From Bacteroidales bacterium (GTDB lineage: Bacteria > Bacteroidota > Bacteroidia > Bacteroidales > Marinilabiliaceae): DNA of 64,000 bases. The position numbers and the translations under genes are program-made. Where the stretch lies: the NCBI GenBank assembly GCA_900766825.1, contig CAAFWU010000037.1, positions 1 through 64,000 on the forward strand, given 5' to 3'. The number at the start of each line of letters is the position of its first letter. The first letter of the stretch is position 1. The notes beneath the pieces are model-generated. The model ran no database searches. It had not been told where the DNA came from and saw only the letters and a program-made list of their open reading frames with translations. Below are positions 15,830 to 23,794 of this stretch, piece after piece.

Positions 15830-16578
15830 TCTGTTTTGAGGTATTATGTTTTTGGGATCTAAACCTTTATGTCTCTTTTCTCAGACGCAAGGCTTAAATA
15901 CATATTTATTACTTGTGTTATGTCCTTCTTTTAGAAAAACCTCTGTCTGCTGTGTCTTACCGTGTCCTTATTCTTTCTAACCCGCAATCGAATCTCGATT
16001 GATTACGATGCTCCCTTTGTTTGTGGCTTCTGTTATAAGGTATAAAAGACTTGATCGAGTCTTGTGGCAATTTTCTGACCGCGCCCATGTGGTTTTGAGC
16101 GAAGTGTAGCACAGGTGATTTAAGATTATTTCTAAACGTCTTTTACCTTTATTTTAGTCTTTAACCGCGTGGTTTACGACTTTTTATTACGTATGTGTTG
16201 GCAAACGTGTTGCGCAAATAGTTGCATTTAATGTGCCTTAGTTTTAGGATTTCTCGCAATAACACACGTTTGCACGCTATTTGCCGCTTTTGCAAAGGCG
16301 AATATATAACAAAGAAATGTTGCAACCAAAGAATTTGGCGAAAAAATATTGACTGTATTGAATATTAGCGTTTTATGCCTTATGCCTCTTTTGCTCTCCA
16401 TTCATACCATTGTGCATGTTGTCTTTTGTCAACGTTTTTATTCTAAAACGCCGCATTGTAAGTAGTTGTGCTTTTATTGAATCTTGCTAATGCAATTTTT
16501 TGAATATTTTTTGCGCAAAAGTGTTGCTCTTCTAAACAAACGTTTGTAGCTTTGTGGGAGTGAAAGAAATATAAAAAA
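15830..16578. promoter_or_regulatory. divergent regulatory region of the hexuronate regulon
   Basis: About 750 bases without a gene between uxaC (left) and the LacI-type regulator (right). Inverted repeats: CAATCGA-ATC-TCGATTG (15985-16001) and AAGACTTGATCGAGTCTT (16046-16063, nearly symmetric). LacI-like sites: GCAAACGTGTTGC (16201-16213), ACACACGTTTGC (16262-16273) and ACAAACGTTTGT (16536-16547). TTGCGCAA occurs twice (16210-16217 and 16511-16518). I could not find a convincing TAnnTTTG box for uxaC. Confidence 0.6.
16524..16554 (+). promoter_or_regulatory. promoter with embedded LacI-type operator for the regulator gene
   Basis: TTGC at about 16524 and TAGCTTTG at 16547-16554 form a Bacteroidota-type promoter with a spacer of about 20. 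The perfect palindrome ACAAACGTTTGT (16536-16547) fills the space up to the downstream box. Its central CG and symmetric arms are typical of LacI-family operators, so repressor binding there would block the promoter (autoregulation). Confidence 0.65.
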
Positions 16579-17589
16579 ATGTCAAAGCCAACCATAAGTG
16601 ACATAGCCAAGGCGCTTAAGATTACGCCTTCCACAGTATCGCGTGCCCTTGCTGGCAATCCTCGCGTTAGTGAGCAGACTCGTGCCCTCGTAGAGCGTAA
16701 AGCCGAAGAGTTGGGTTATGAGCGCAATGTCCTTGCCTCATCGCTCCGTAGGGGCGTGACCGACACGGTGGGACTTGTGGTGCCTCGCATCAATCGTCTC
16801 TTCTTTAGCAACGTTATTGCAGGTGCCGAGGCTGTGCTCAATCCTGCTGGCTTCAACCTTATCATATGTCAGAGTCACGAGCGACGCGATGATGAGAAGA
16901 GGGCTGTGCAAACCCTCATGCGCAATCAGGTGGCTGGCATTCTTATTTCGCACTCTTTAGAGACCAACGACCCCGATGCCTTTGCTCAACTCTTTGCAGG
17001 AAGCGAGGTTACCCTTGTACAGTTTGACCGTGCTTTCCCAGGTATCGGCCATGCCGAGGTTGTTAACGATAACTACGCTGGAGCCAAAGCTGCCACCAAG
17101 CATCTTATCGACTGTGGCTATCAGCATATTGGACATTTGGGCGGTGACCTCAATAGCAACGTCTATGCAGAGCGTCGTCAGGGTTTTGTCGATGCCCTTC
17201 GCGAGGCCAATATGGAGATTGACGACAGTCTTATTTTCGACGATTGCATTTCGCGTGACAAGGGTTTCTATAATGCCGCCAAAGCGTTGTCTCACGGATG
17301 CGATGCCCTCTATTGTGCTGGCGACTATGCTGCCCTCGGTGTTGTCGAATACGCCCGCATTCAGGGAGTTAAGATTCCTGAGCAACTTGGTGTTGTTGGC
17401 ACTGCCAATGAGACCTTTGCCGATGTCTCCTCACCAACACTTACCTCGTTGGAGCAGAATGCCTTCGAAGTTGGCAGTCGTGCAGCGCAAGCCTTCTTGG
17501 ATATCAAACAAGGGCGTCGTATGGACGACCGCCGAATCATTGTGCCCATGAAGCTCATTGTCCGCGAATCGAGCCAACGTAAGAAATAA
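16579..17589 (+). CDS. LacI family transcriptional regulator of uronate genes
   Basis: 336 residues. The N-terminal LacI helix-turn-helix is at about 4-26 (ISDIAKALKITPSTVSRALA) and the hinge helix at about 45-55 (NVLASSLRRG). The periplasmic-binding-protein-like effector domain follows (TDTVGLVVPRINRLFFSNVI ... AAKHLIDCGYQHIGHLGG ... YCAGDYAALGVVEY). It is divergent from uxaC and just ahead of kduI and kduD, so it very probably controls both arms; the effector may be KDG or KDPG, as for other uronate regulators. A perfect palindrome overlaps its own promoter. Confidence 0.93.
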   Translation: MSKPTISDIAKALKITPSTVSRALAGNPRVSEQTRALVERKAEELGYERNVLASSLRRGVTDTVGLVVPRINRLFFSNVIAGAEAVLNPAGFNLIICQSHERRDDEKRAVQTLMRNQVAGILISHSLETNDPDAFAQLFAGSEVTLVQFDRAFPGIGHAEVVNDNYAGAKAATKHLIDCGYQHIGHLGGDLNSNVYAERRQGFVDALREANMEIDDSLIFDDCISRDKGFYNAAKALSHGCDALYCAGDYAALGVVEYARIQGVKIPEQLGVVGTANETFADVSSPTLTSLEQNAFEVGSRAAQAFLDIKQGRRMDDRRIIVPMKLIVRESSQRKK

Positions 17590-17602
17590 ACCACAAGAGA
17601 CT

Positions 17603-18439
17603 ATGAATTACGAACTTAGATATGCATCGCACCCAGCCGATGCCAAGCATTACGATACCAAACGTCTGCGTCAAGAGTTCCTCATTGAGCAAGTCTTCTC
17701 GCCCGACGATACCAATATGGTCTACACCCTCTACGACCGTCTTATCGTAGGTGGCGTCATGCCTGTAACCAAAGTTCTCCCCCTCGAGAACCCCGACGAC
17801 CTCAAGGCAGACTTTTTCCTTCAGCGCCGCGAGTTAGGCATCCTAAACATTGGTGGACCAGCCCGCATTGTGGCAGATGACGAGACTTTTGAGCTCGGCT
17901 ATAAAGAGATGCTCTACATTGGTCGAGGCAAACGCAACGTCACCTTCGAAACCCTCGATGCCCAGAAGCCTGCTAAACTCTATATCAATAGTGCCCCCGC
18001 TCACAAAGAGTTCCCCTCTAAGAAGATAACCAAGGCCGAGGCCGATGTTTTGGAACTCGGTTCGCTCGAAGGCTCCAACGATCGCTGCATCAACCGCATG
18101 ATTATCAATTCGGTGGTGGAGACCTGTCAGCTTCAAATGGGCATGACCGAACTGCGCCCTGGCTCTGTTTGGAACACCATGCCAGCTCACGTTCACAACC
18201 GTCGTATGGAGGCCTATTTCTATTTCGAGTTGCCCGAAGAGGATGCCGTATGCCACTTCATGGGTCCTGTGGACGAGACTCGTCACATCTGGATGCACAA
18301 CGAGCAAGCCGTCATCTCCCCATCGTGGAGCATTCACTCGGCCGCAGCCACCCACGCCTACACATTCGTTTGGGGTATGTGCGGTGAGAACCTCGACTAT
18401 GGCGATCAGGACTTTAGCAAGATTACCGATCTCCGTTAG
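17603..18439 (+). CDS. kduI: 5-dehydro-4-deoxy-D-glucuronate isomerase KduI
   Basis: Starting at ATG 17603, 13 bases after the regulator stop, gives 278 residues, the same length as E. coli KduI. The cupin metal site is visible: NTMPAHVHNRRMEAYFYFELPE carries the two His and the Glu, and a further His comes later (WSIHSAAATHAYTF). It isomerises 4-deoxy-L-threo-5-hexosulose uronate, made from unsaturated galacturonides or glycosaminoglycan disaccharides, to 3-deoxy-D-glycero-2,5-hexodiulosonate. Its product is reduced by KduD, encoded next. Confidence 0.95.
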   Translation: MNYELRYASHPADAKHYDTKRLRQEFLIEQVFSPDDTNMVYTLYDRLIVGGVMPVTKVLPLENPDDLKADFFLQRRELGILNIGGPARIVADDETFELGYKEMLYIGRGKRNVTFETLDAQKPAKLYINSAPAHKEFPSKKITKAEADVLELGSLEGSNDRCINRMIINSVVETCQLQMGMTELRPGSVWNTMPAHVHNRRMEAYFYFELPEEDAVCHFMGPVDETRHIWMHNEQAVISPSWSIHSAAATHAYTFVWGMCGENLDYGDQDFSKITDLR

Positions 18440-18661
18440 GAAAGAAGGGTAGGGTAGGGCAAACGCTATATAGTTACATTTGGTAACGAATTGTTTGTCG
18501 AACTCTTTCAATAGGAAAACATACATTTATAATAAAAACAGCGGTTAGCTTTTCGTTCGCTCGCAACCCTTGGGTGGGACAAGGTTTGGGTCTTTTGATT
18601 CAGTTTGTACCATAGAAACTTGTAGGCAGAGCGAGCAGCAACGGAGGCTGACAAAAAACAC

Positions 18662-19474
18662 ATGACAATGGCACAGAATCCATTTTCTCTCGAGGGCAAA
18701 AATGCCTGGGTAACAGGTGCTTCCTATGGCATCGGTTTCAATATTGCCAAGGCTTTTGCTGGCGCAGGTATCAAAAACATCATCTTCAACGATATCAATC
18801 AGGACCTGGTTAACAAGGGCTTGGCTGCTTACAAAGAGGCTGGCATCAACAACGTTCACGGCTACGTTTGCGACGTTACCAATGAGGATGCCGTTAAGGC
18901 TCTCGTTGAGAAAATCCACGCTGAGGTTGGTCAGATCGACATCTTGGTCAACAACGCTGGCATCATTAAGCGCATTCCTATGCACGAGATGAAACGTGCT
19001 GAGTTTCAGCAGGTAATCGACATCGACCTCGTTGGTCCCTTCATCGTTTCTTCGGCCGTTATTCCCGAGATGATGGAGCGTCGCGCAGGCAAGATCATCA
19101 ACATCTGCTCCATGATGTCTGAACTTGGTCGCGAGACTGTTTCGGCCTACGCAGCTGCCAAGGGCGGTCTCAAGATGCTCACCCGCAACATCTGCTCTGA
19201 GTACGGTGAGTACAACATCCAATGCAATGGCATCGGTCCTGGCTACATTGCCACTCCTCAGACCGCTCCTCTGCGCGAGCGTCAGGCTGATGGCAGCCGT
19301 CATCCATTCGATTCCTTCATCTGTGCCAAGACTCCCGCTGGCCGTTGGCTCAATCCTGAGGAGCTCGGTGGTCCCGCTGTGTTCTTGGCTTCGTCGGCTT
19401 CCGATGCTGTCAACGGTCATATCCTCTATGTCGATGGCGGTATCTTGGCCTACATTGGCAAACAGCCTAAGTAA
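18662..19474 (+). CDS. kduD: 2-deoxy-D-gluconate 3-dehydrogenase KduD (SDR family)
   Basis: 270 residues; the start could also be ATG 18668 (MAQNPF). Classical short-chain dehydrogenase: cofactor motif VTGASYGIG (about 18-26), LVNNAGI, the active-site Ser in ICSMMSELG, and YAAAK (catalytic Tyr and Lys). It reduces the KduI product to KDG, which joins the KdgK/aldolase branch of the leftward operon. The 220-base gap after kduI contains GTTAC-ATTTG-GTAAC (18471-18485) and a long-range complement (GCTCGC near 18555 with GCGAGC near 18640); a separate promoter there is possible but I could not place it. Confidence 0.94.
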   Translation: MTMAQNPFSLEGKNAWVTGASYGIGFNIAKAFAGAGIKNIIFNDINQDLVNKGLAAYKEAGINNVHGYVCDVTNEDAVKALVEKIHAEVGQIDILVNNAGIIKRIPMHEMKRAEFQQVIDIDLVGPFIVSSAVIPEMMERRAGKIINICSMMSELGRETVSAYAAAKGGLKMLTRNICSEYGEYNIQCNGIGPGYIATPQTAPLRERQADGSRHPFDSFICAKTPAGRWLNPEELGGPAVFLASSASDAVNGHILYVDGGILAYIGKQPK

Positions 19475-19553
19475 TACTTAACTGCATTTTCTGTGGGCTC
19501 GCTCCTTACGCTTTGGCGCACAACGGTTTGGAGCCCTTGAAATAAACTCTTTT

Positions 19554-19612
19554 ATGGTGCAAGGCGTTGGTGGCTCGGGTCGCTACGTCTTGCACCATTT
19601 ACTTTTTTCTTA
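19554..19612 (+). terminator. terminator after kduD
   Basis: ATGGTGCAAG-GCG (19554-19566) pairs with CGT-CTTGCACCAT (19586-19598). TTACTTTTTTCT follows. Stem of about 13 bp with one G-U pair. Confidence 0.75.
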
Positions 19613-19707
19613 AGCATAGGCTTAGTGGAGGGGCTCTTTCTCTTTCTTCGCTACTATTTTTTTGCCCCCCCCCTCCGCTTACTTTCTACTTATAAAGCAC
19701 ACGTATC

Positions 19708-21027
19708 ATGTCTTCTTTTGTAATCAGATGGGCAAGGCGTTATGCCCGATGGCTCATCACTTTGGCACTTCTTATTGTCGTATTGCTTTTGGTGATCTTC
19801 TTTTTTAAGAGCTCACCCTCTGGCATTGTTTTGGTCAACAACAGCGATGTTTTCCGTCACGAGGTGATATCCATTCCCTACGACTCCGATCGTGTTTCGC
19901 TCGATGAACTCAGGGAACAAAATGTCTCACTTTTCGACTCGTGTCGCAAGTTGGTCATCTATCAGGTTACACACGATGGTCAGTTGCTCGTCTTGGCCAG
20001 TGTAGGTCCCCATAAATCAGTTAGTTTGCATGTTACCGATGGCAAACCGAAGGTTGTTGGTCTCGCCAGCGGTGATGTCTACCCCGAGCGCTTGGACGAT
20101 GTGGCTTGGGAGAACGACCTCATTGCCTTTCGTGCCTACGGTCCCGCTCTCGAACGTCAGGGCAGTGGCTTTCCTGGCTACGATGTTTTGGTCAAGAACG
20201 TGGCCCGTCCCGTGGTTCGTCAACGCTACGCCATGCATTTGGACTCGGCCGTCAATGCCCGCATAGCCCTCTTGCGTCGGGGCGATGCCGAGCAAAAAGC
20301 TTTGGCTCAGAGCCTTGCCGACTCCATCAGCTACCATGTGGACCATGGCAACGGTCTCGATTGCTATGCCGTGGGACCCACCCTTGGCGCAGGAGCCAAT
20401 GCCCTCTGGCGTCAGGGGCAGCTCTTTTGGCAAGGGGGCTGCTATCGCAAATGCGAAATTTTGGACAATGGCCCCATCCGATTTACTATGCGCCTCACTA
20501 TGCCCTCGGTCTTGTTGGTCGACACCATTGAGGGGATGCCCACCGAGTGTCTCGTGACCGAGGTTCGCACCATATCGCTCGATGCCGCCAGTCACCTCAA
20601 TCGCACCGAGGTTCGCTACGAGGGTCTAACCTTTCCAGTGCAGGTGGTGGCAGGTCCCGTCTCACATCATCATGGAGGGGGCGACTACATTGCCGATGCC
20701 TCGGCTGGCATCTTGGCCTACGAGGACCCCACCGAGACCCATGGCAAGAATGGCGACATATTCACAGGCGTAGTCTTTGAAAATAAGCTCGATAGCGCAC
20801 TATTTATGCCTCTCGGTCAAGAGTTTGAAGAACTCTATGGAGCCAGTGGTCATGTGCTTGGTTTCGTGACCTTGCAGCCTGGCGAGACCCTCACATATTA
20901 TTGGGGAGCCGCCTGGAGCCTCCACGATATCGAGAGTCTCGAGCAATGGAATAAGTACCTAAGCGCCTTTGCTGCAAAAATAAAAATCAACAGAAAGCAA
21001 GATTTTTATGGATATGTGGTTGATTAA
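19708..21027 (+). CDS. DUF4861 family membrane-anchored protein
   Basis: 439 residues. One N-terminal membrane segment (about 14-34, WLITLALLIVVLLLVIFFF) anchors a large extracytoplasmic domain. I recognise it as DUF4861 from segments such as LVNNSDVFRHEVISIPYD, YGPALERQGSGFPGYDVLVKN, HVDHGNGLDCYAVGPTLGAG and TYYWGAAW. The family is a beta-sandwich often encoded with pectin and uronate catabolic genes, and its location after kduI/kduD agrees. The enzymatic role is not established; sugar binding or uronide processing at the membrane is an inference. A terminator and a C9 tract separate it from kduD. Confidence 0.8.
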   Translation: MSSFVIRWARRYARWLITLALLIVVLLLVIFFFKSSPSGIVLVNNSDVFRHEVISIPYDSDRVSLDELREQNVSLFDSCRKLVIYQVTHDGQLLVLASVGPHKSVSLHVTDGKPKVVGLASGDVYPERLDDVAWENDLIAFRAYGPALERQGSGFPGYDVLVKNVARPVVRQRYAMHLDSAVNARIALLRRGDAEQKALAQSLADSISYHVDHGNGLDCYAVGPTLGAGANALWRQGQLFWQGGCYRKCEILDNGPIRFTMRLTMPSVLLVDTIEGMPTECLVTEVRTISLDAASHLNRTEVRYEGLTFPVQVVAGPVSHHHGGGDYIADASAGILAYEDPTETHGKNGDIFTGVVFENKLDSALFMPLGQEFEELYGASGHVLGFVTLQPGETLTYYWGAAWSLHDIESLEQWNKYLSAFAAKIKINRKQDFYGYVVD

Positions 21028-21056
21028 TCTTATATTAGCATAAAAATCAGCCAACG

Positions 21057-21449
21057 ATGGAAGATGGAAACTTATTTAAGCGGTTTTTGCACTCTCCCTT
21101 TTCGGTCATTGCTTTGGTAATCACCCTCTTCTTTTTGGTGATAGTTTACATGATAACCCAAAGCGTAAGCGTTAATGAACGTGCCCATGCGGCAGGTGCA
21201 GAGGTTGTTAGGCAGATCGATGACTTTCAGCAAGTGAACCACAGATTGCCTCAGAAACTGAGCGAACTCAGTCTCGATAAGTTTCAAGAGAGTGCGGCAA
21301 GGTATGATGACAGTGGAGTTCTGATATACGAAAATTTTAATTTTTGTTATTCCACTAAGTCTGCCGATACATATGTTCTTATGGTGCCAATCGATGAGTC
21401 TACAATGATTTGGTATGACTCTGAGTCTGCTAAGTGGATTGTACCATAG
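21057..21449 (+). CDS. hypothetical protein with one membrane segment
   Basis: 130 residues, starting 29 bases after the DUF4861 gene and so likely in the same transcript. One hydrophobic segment at about 15-36 (FSVIALVITLFFLVIVYMI), then a soluble domain. The layout, with a helix after the membrane segment running into VVRQIDDFQQVNHRLPQKLSEL and then a strand-rich part, recalls pseudopilin or minor-pilin-like proteins (a chain of the form helix, LPxxLxxL, strands). The resemblance is weak and there is no prepilin cleavage site. Function unknown. Confidence 0.65.
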   Translation: MEDGNLFKRFLHSPFSVIALVITLFFLVIVYMITQSVSVNERAHAAGAEVVRQIDDFQQVNHRLPQKLSELSLDKFQESAARYDDSGVLIYENFNFCYSTKSADTYVLMVPIDESTMIWYDSESAKWIVP

Positions 21450-21578
21450 CATTTTAGCATAGGATTGTTGCGAGAGTATATTAAAAGAATATATATAGAA
21501 ATCTAAATCCAGACACGCACAGCGTGCAATAGAAATGCGAAATATTTGTGAATAAACGGTCACATTTTGTGTTTTGTT

Positions 21579-21611
21579 TTTGACACAATATCGGATTTAA
21601 TTGTATCTTTG
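21579..21611 (+). promoter_or_regulatory. promoter of the OmpA-like/TPR lipoprotein gene
   Basis: TTTG at 21579-21582 and TATCTTTG at 21604-21611, separated by 21 bases, match the Bacteroidota consensus. The expected transcript start is about 40 bases before the ATG at 21656. Confidence 0.65.
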
Positions 21612-21655
21612 CGTGTTATTAAGTAGCAAAATAAAAAGTACAAATAACGTAAATC

Positions 21656-23377
21656 ATGAAACAGACAAGACTCCAAATCTTTGGAACGCTTGCTTTGGCA
21701 GCTCTGATTTCCAGCTGTGGTGGCTTGGATAAAATGAAAGAGAACGCCAAGCTCATCACCTACAAGATTGATCCCGAAGTTCTTGAGACTCATCAGGGTA
21801 AAGTAGCCATGGCTATGACTGCTAATGTTCCTGCCAAGATGTGGGACAAGAAAGTATCTGCTGAGGTAACTCCTGTCCTCGTTTACGAGGGTGGCGAGAC
21901 TGCCTATCCTGCCATCACTGTTCAGGGTGAGTCCGTTCAGGGCAACGGTCAGACCGTTAGCTACACCAACGGTGGTCAGGTTAAATATCCTAAGCAGGAG
22001 ATTGATTTCAACGACAACCAGCGCATCTCTGAGCTGATTGTTCGTATCAAATTCACCCGTGGTGACGATGTTTTGGAGGTTACCTCCAAAGAACTCGATA
22101 TGTTCCTTGCCAACGGTGTTATTGCAACATCTACCCTCATCGGCAAGCAGCCTGGTGTAACTTCTCCTTCTAAGGACAAGTTCGAGCGCGTAACCACCGA
22201 CGAGAAGGTTGCTGAGATCGTTTACCTCATCAACCAGAGCACCGTTCGCAATGGCGAGCTCAAGAAAGAGGACGTTAAGGCAATCAACGATTACATCAAG
22301 ACCCTCAACGAGACCGAGAAGCAGAGCATCAAGAGCATCGCTATCTCTGCCTACGCTTCTCCCGATGGTTCTACCGACATCAATACCAAACTCTCTGGCA
22401 ACCGCGAGTCTTCTGCTAAGAAAGCTGTAGAGAGCAGCCTCAAGAAACTCAAAGCTGATGCCAACGACAAGATCGAGACCAAGAGCACCCCAGAGGACTG
22501 GGACGGCTTCAAGAAAGCTGTTGAGGGTTCTGACATTCAGGACAAGGACCTCATCTTGCGAGTCCTCTCTCTCTACTCCGATCCCGATGTTCGTGAGAAA
22601 GAGATCAAGAACCTCTCCGCTCTCTACAAGACCCTCGCTAAGGAGATCCTCCCTGGTCTCCGTCGTTCTACCATCACTGTAACCGGTGAGTATCAGGGTC
22701 GTACCGACGAAGAGCTCAAGTCTGCTGACCTTGATAGCCTCAGCCTCGAGGAGCTCCTCTTCGCTGCCAACCTCAACGCTGGCGACCCCGACAAGCAGAT
22801 CAAATACTACGACGCAGCCATCAAGAACTTCGCTGATGACTACCGTGCTTATAACAACAAGGGTGTAGCCCTCTACGAGAAGGGTGATGTTGCTGCAGCT
22901 AAAGCTCAGTTCGAGGCTGCAGAGGCTAAGCAGGCTGCTCCTGAGGTAGAGAACAACCTCGGTGTTGTAGCTCTCGCCAACGGCGACGTTAACGCTGCTA
23001 AGGAGTACTTCGGCAAGGCTGCTGGCGTAGGTGCTGCTCTCGATGAGAACCTCGGTGTTGCCGCTCTCATGGATGGCGACTACGAGAAGGCTGAGTCTTA
23101 CATGGCCAACACCACCAGCTGCAACGCTGCTCTCGTTAAGATCCTCCTCGGCAAGTACGATGCAGCCATCTCTACCCTCAATGCAGTAAAAGAGGACACT
23201 GGTCTCAAGTCTTACCTCAAGGCTGTTGCCTTCGCAAAGAAGGGTGACAAGGATCAGGCTCTCGAGAACCTCAGCGCTGCTTGCAAGAAGGAGAACAAGT
23301 GGAAGGAGTATGCTAAGACCGACCGCGAGTTCAACGCTTACTTCAACGACGCTACTTTCAAGACCATCGTTGAGTAA
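21656..23377 (+). CDS. abundant lipoprotein with OmpA-like and TPR regions
   Basis: 573 residues. Lipoprotein signal with Cys21 (LISSCGG). Residues about 35-200 are beta-rich. About 225-330 resembles an OmpA-type peptidoglycan-binding domain (IKSIAISAYASPDGSTDIN, then LSGNRESSAKKAVESSL). About 380-565 carries several tetratricopeptide units (AYNNKGVALYEKGDVAAAKAQFEAAEA; VENNLGVVALANGDVNAAKEYF). Codon choice is extremely biased to a few codons (CTC, AAC, GAG, AAG, ATC), unlike most neighbours, which implies very high expression. The likely place is the periplasmic face of the outer membrane, linking it to the cell wall. Confidence 0.88.
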   Translation: MKQTRLQIFGTLALAALISSCGGLDKMKENAKLITYKIDPEVLETHQGKVAMAMTANVPAKMWDKKVSAEVTPVLVYEGGETAYPAITVQGESVQGNGQTVSYTNGGQVKYPKQEIDFNDNQRISELIVRIKFTRGDDVLEVTSKELDMFLANGVIATSTLIGKQPGVTSPSKDKFERVTTDEKVAEIVYLINQSTVRNGELKKEDVKAINDYIKTLNETEKQSIKSIAISAYASPDGSTDINTKLSGNRESSAKKAVESSLKKLKADANDKIETKSTPEDWDGFKKAVEGSDIQDKDLILRVLSLYSDPDVREKEIKNLSALYKTLAKEILPGLRRSTITVTGEYQGRTDEELKSADLDSLSLEELLFAANLNAGDPDKQIKYYDAAIKNFADDYRAYNNKGVALYEKGDVAAAKAQFEAAEAKQAAPEVENNLGVVALANGDVNAAKEYFGKAAGVGAALDENLGVAALMDGDYEKAESYMANTTSCNAALVKILLGKYDAAISTLNAVKEDTGLKSYLKAVAFAKKGDKDQALENLSAACKKENKWKEYAKTDREFNAYFNDATFKTIVE

Positions 23378-23444
23378 TATTTGAAAAACTCTTGTTGCGC
23401 CAAACTTAAAGGTTTCGCCCTTCTTTGGTTGCAACTATCGCATA

Positions 23445-23486
23445 ACTCACTCGTCACAATCTATTTTGTGGCGAGTGAGTTTTTTA
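23445..23486 (+). terminator. terminator of the OmpA-like/TPR lipoprotein gene
   Basis: A 15-bp stem, ACTCACTCGTCACAA (23445-23459) / TTGTGGCGAGTGAGT (23466-23480), 5-base loop, then TTTTTT. About 70 bases after the stop codon. Confidence 0.88.
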
Positions 23487-23717
23487 TGTTTATGTTATAT
23501 ATATTATGAGTGATAGGATGAGCGATGTGTATTTAAAATCGCAAAATTTTGAGTAGTGCTCCGAGAACCAAATAGATACGCAATTGATTGTATTTTGTGG
23601 CGTTATATCATACAATACCCATAATGCTTAGAGTTTCCCCTCTAGATTTACTAGTGTACTTTTTTGTGAATAGCATTATTTCTCTCAGATTCTTTTGGTA
23701 AAAAGATATAGAAACGA

Positions 23718-23767
23718 AAGCTACGCTGGGAAGTCCCCGTTTGGGGTATCCACAGCGTAGCTTTTTA
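23718..23767. terminator. bidirectional terminator-like hairpin 3' of the ATPase/Toprim pair
   Basis: AAGCTACGCTG (23718-23728) pairs with CAGCGTAGCTT (23753-23763). An inner CCCC-GTTT-GGGG hairpin sits in between, with a T run on the plus strand. It lies 30 bases beyond the minus-strand gene that ends at 23795. Nothing else is seen in 23490-23790. Confidence 0.7.
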
Positions 23768-23794
23768 TTTCTCTATTAGTATGACTCTATTTTC

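Noticed and set aside
14450..15862. 470-codon plus-strand frame opposite uxaC, and similar long frames opposite uxaB, exuT, kdgK and the DAHP synthase gene
   Set aside because: All are exact antisense shadows of strongly recognised genes and their translations lack domain character.
21560..23434. 624-codon open frame on the minus strand
   Set aside because: It is antisense to the codon-biased lipoprotein gene. The absence of stops follows from that gene's codon choice, and the frame has no start signals or known motifs.
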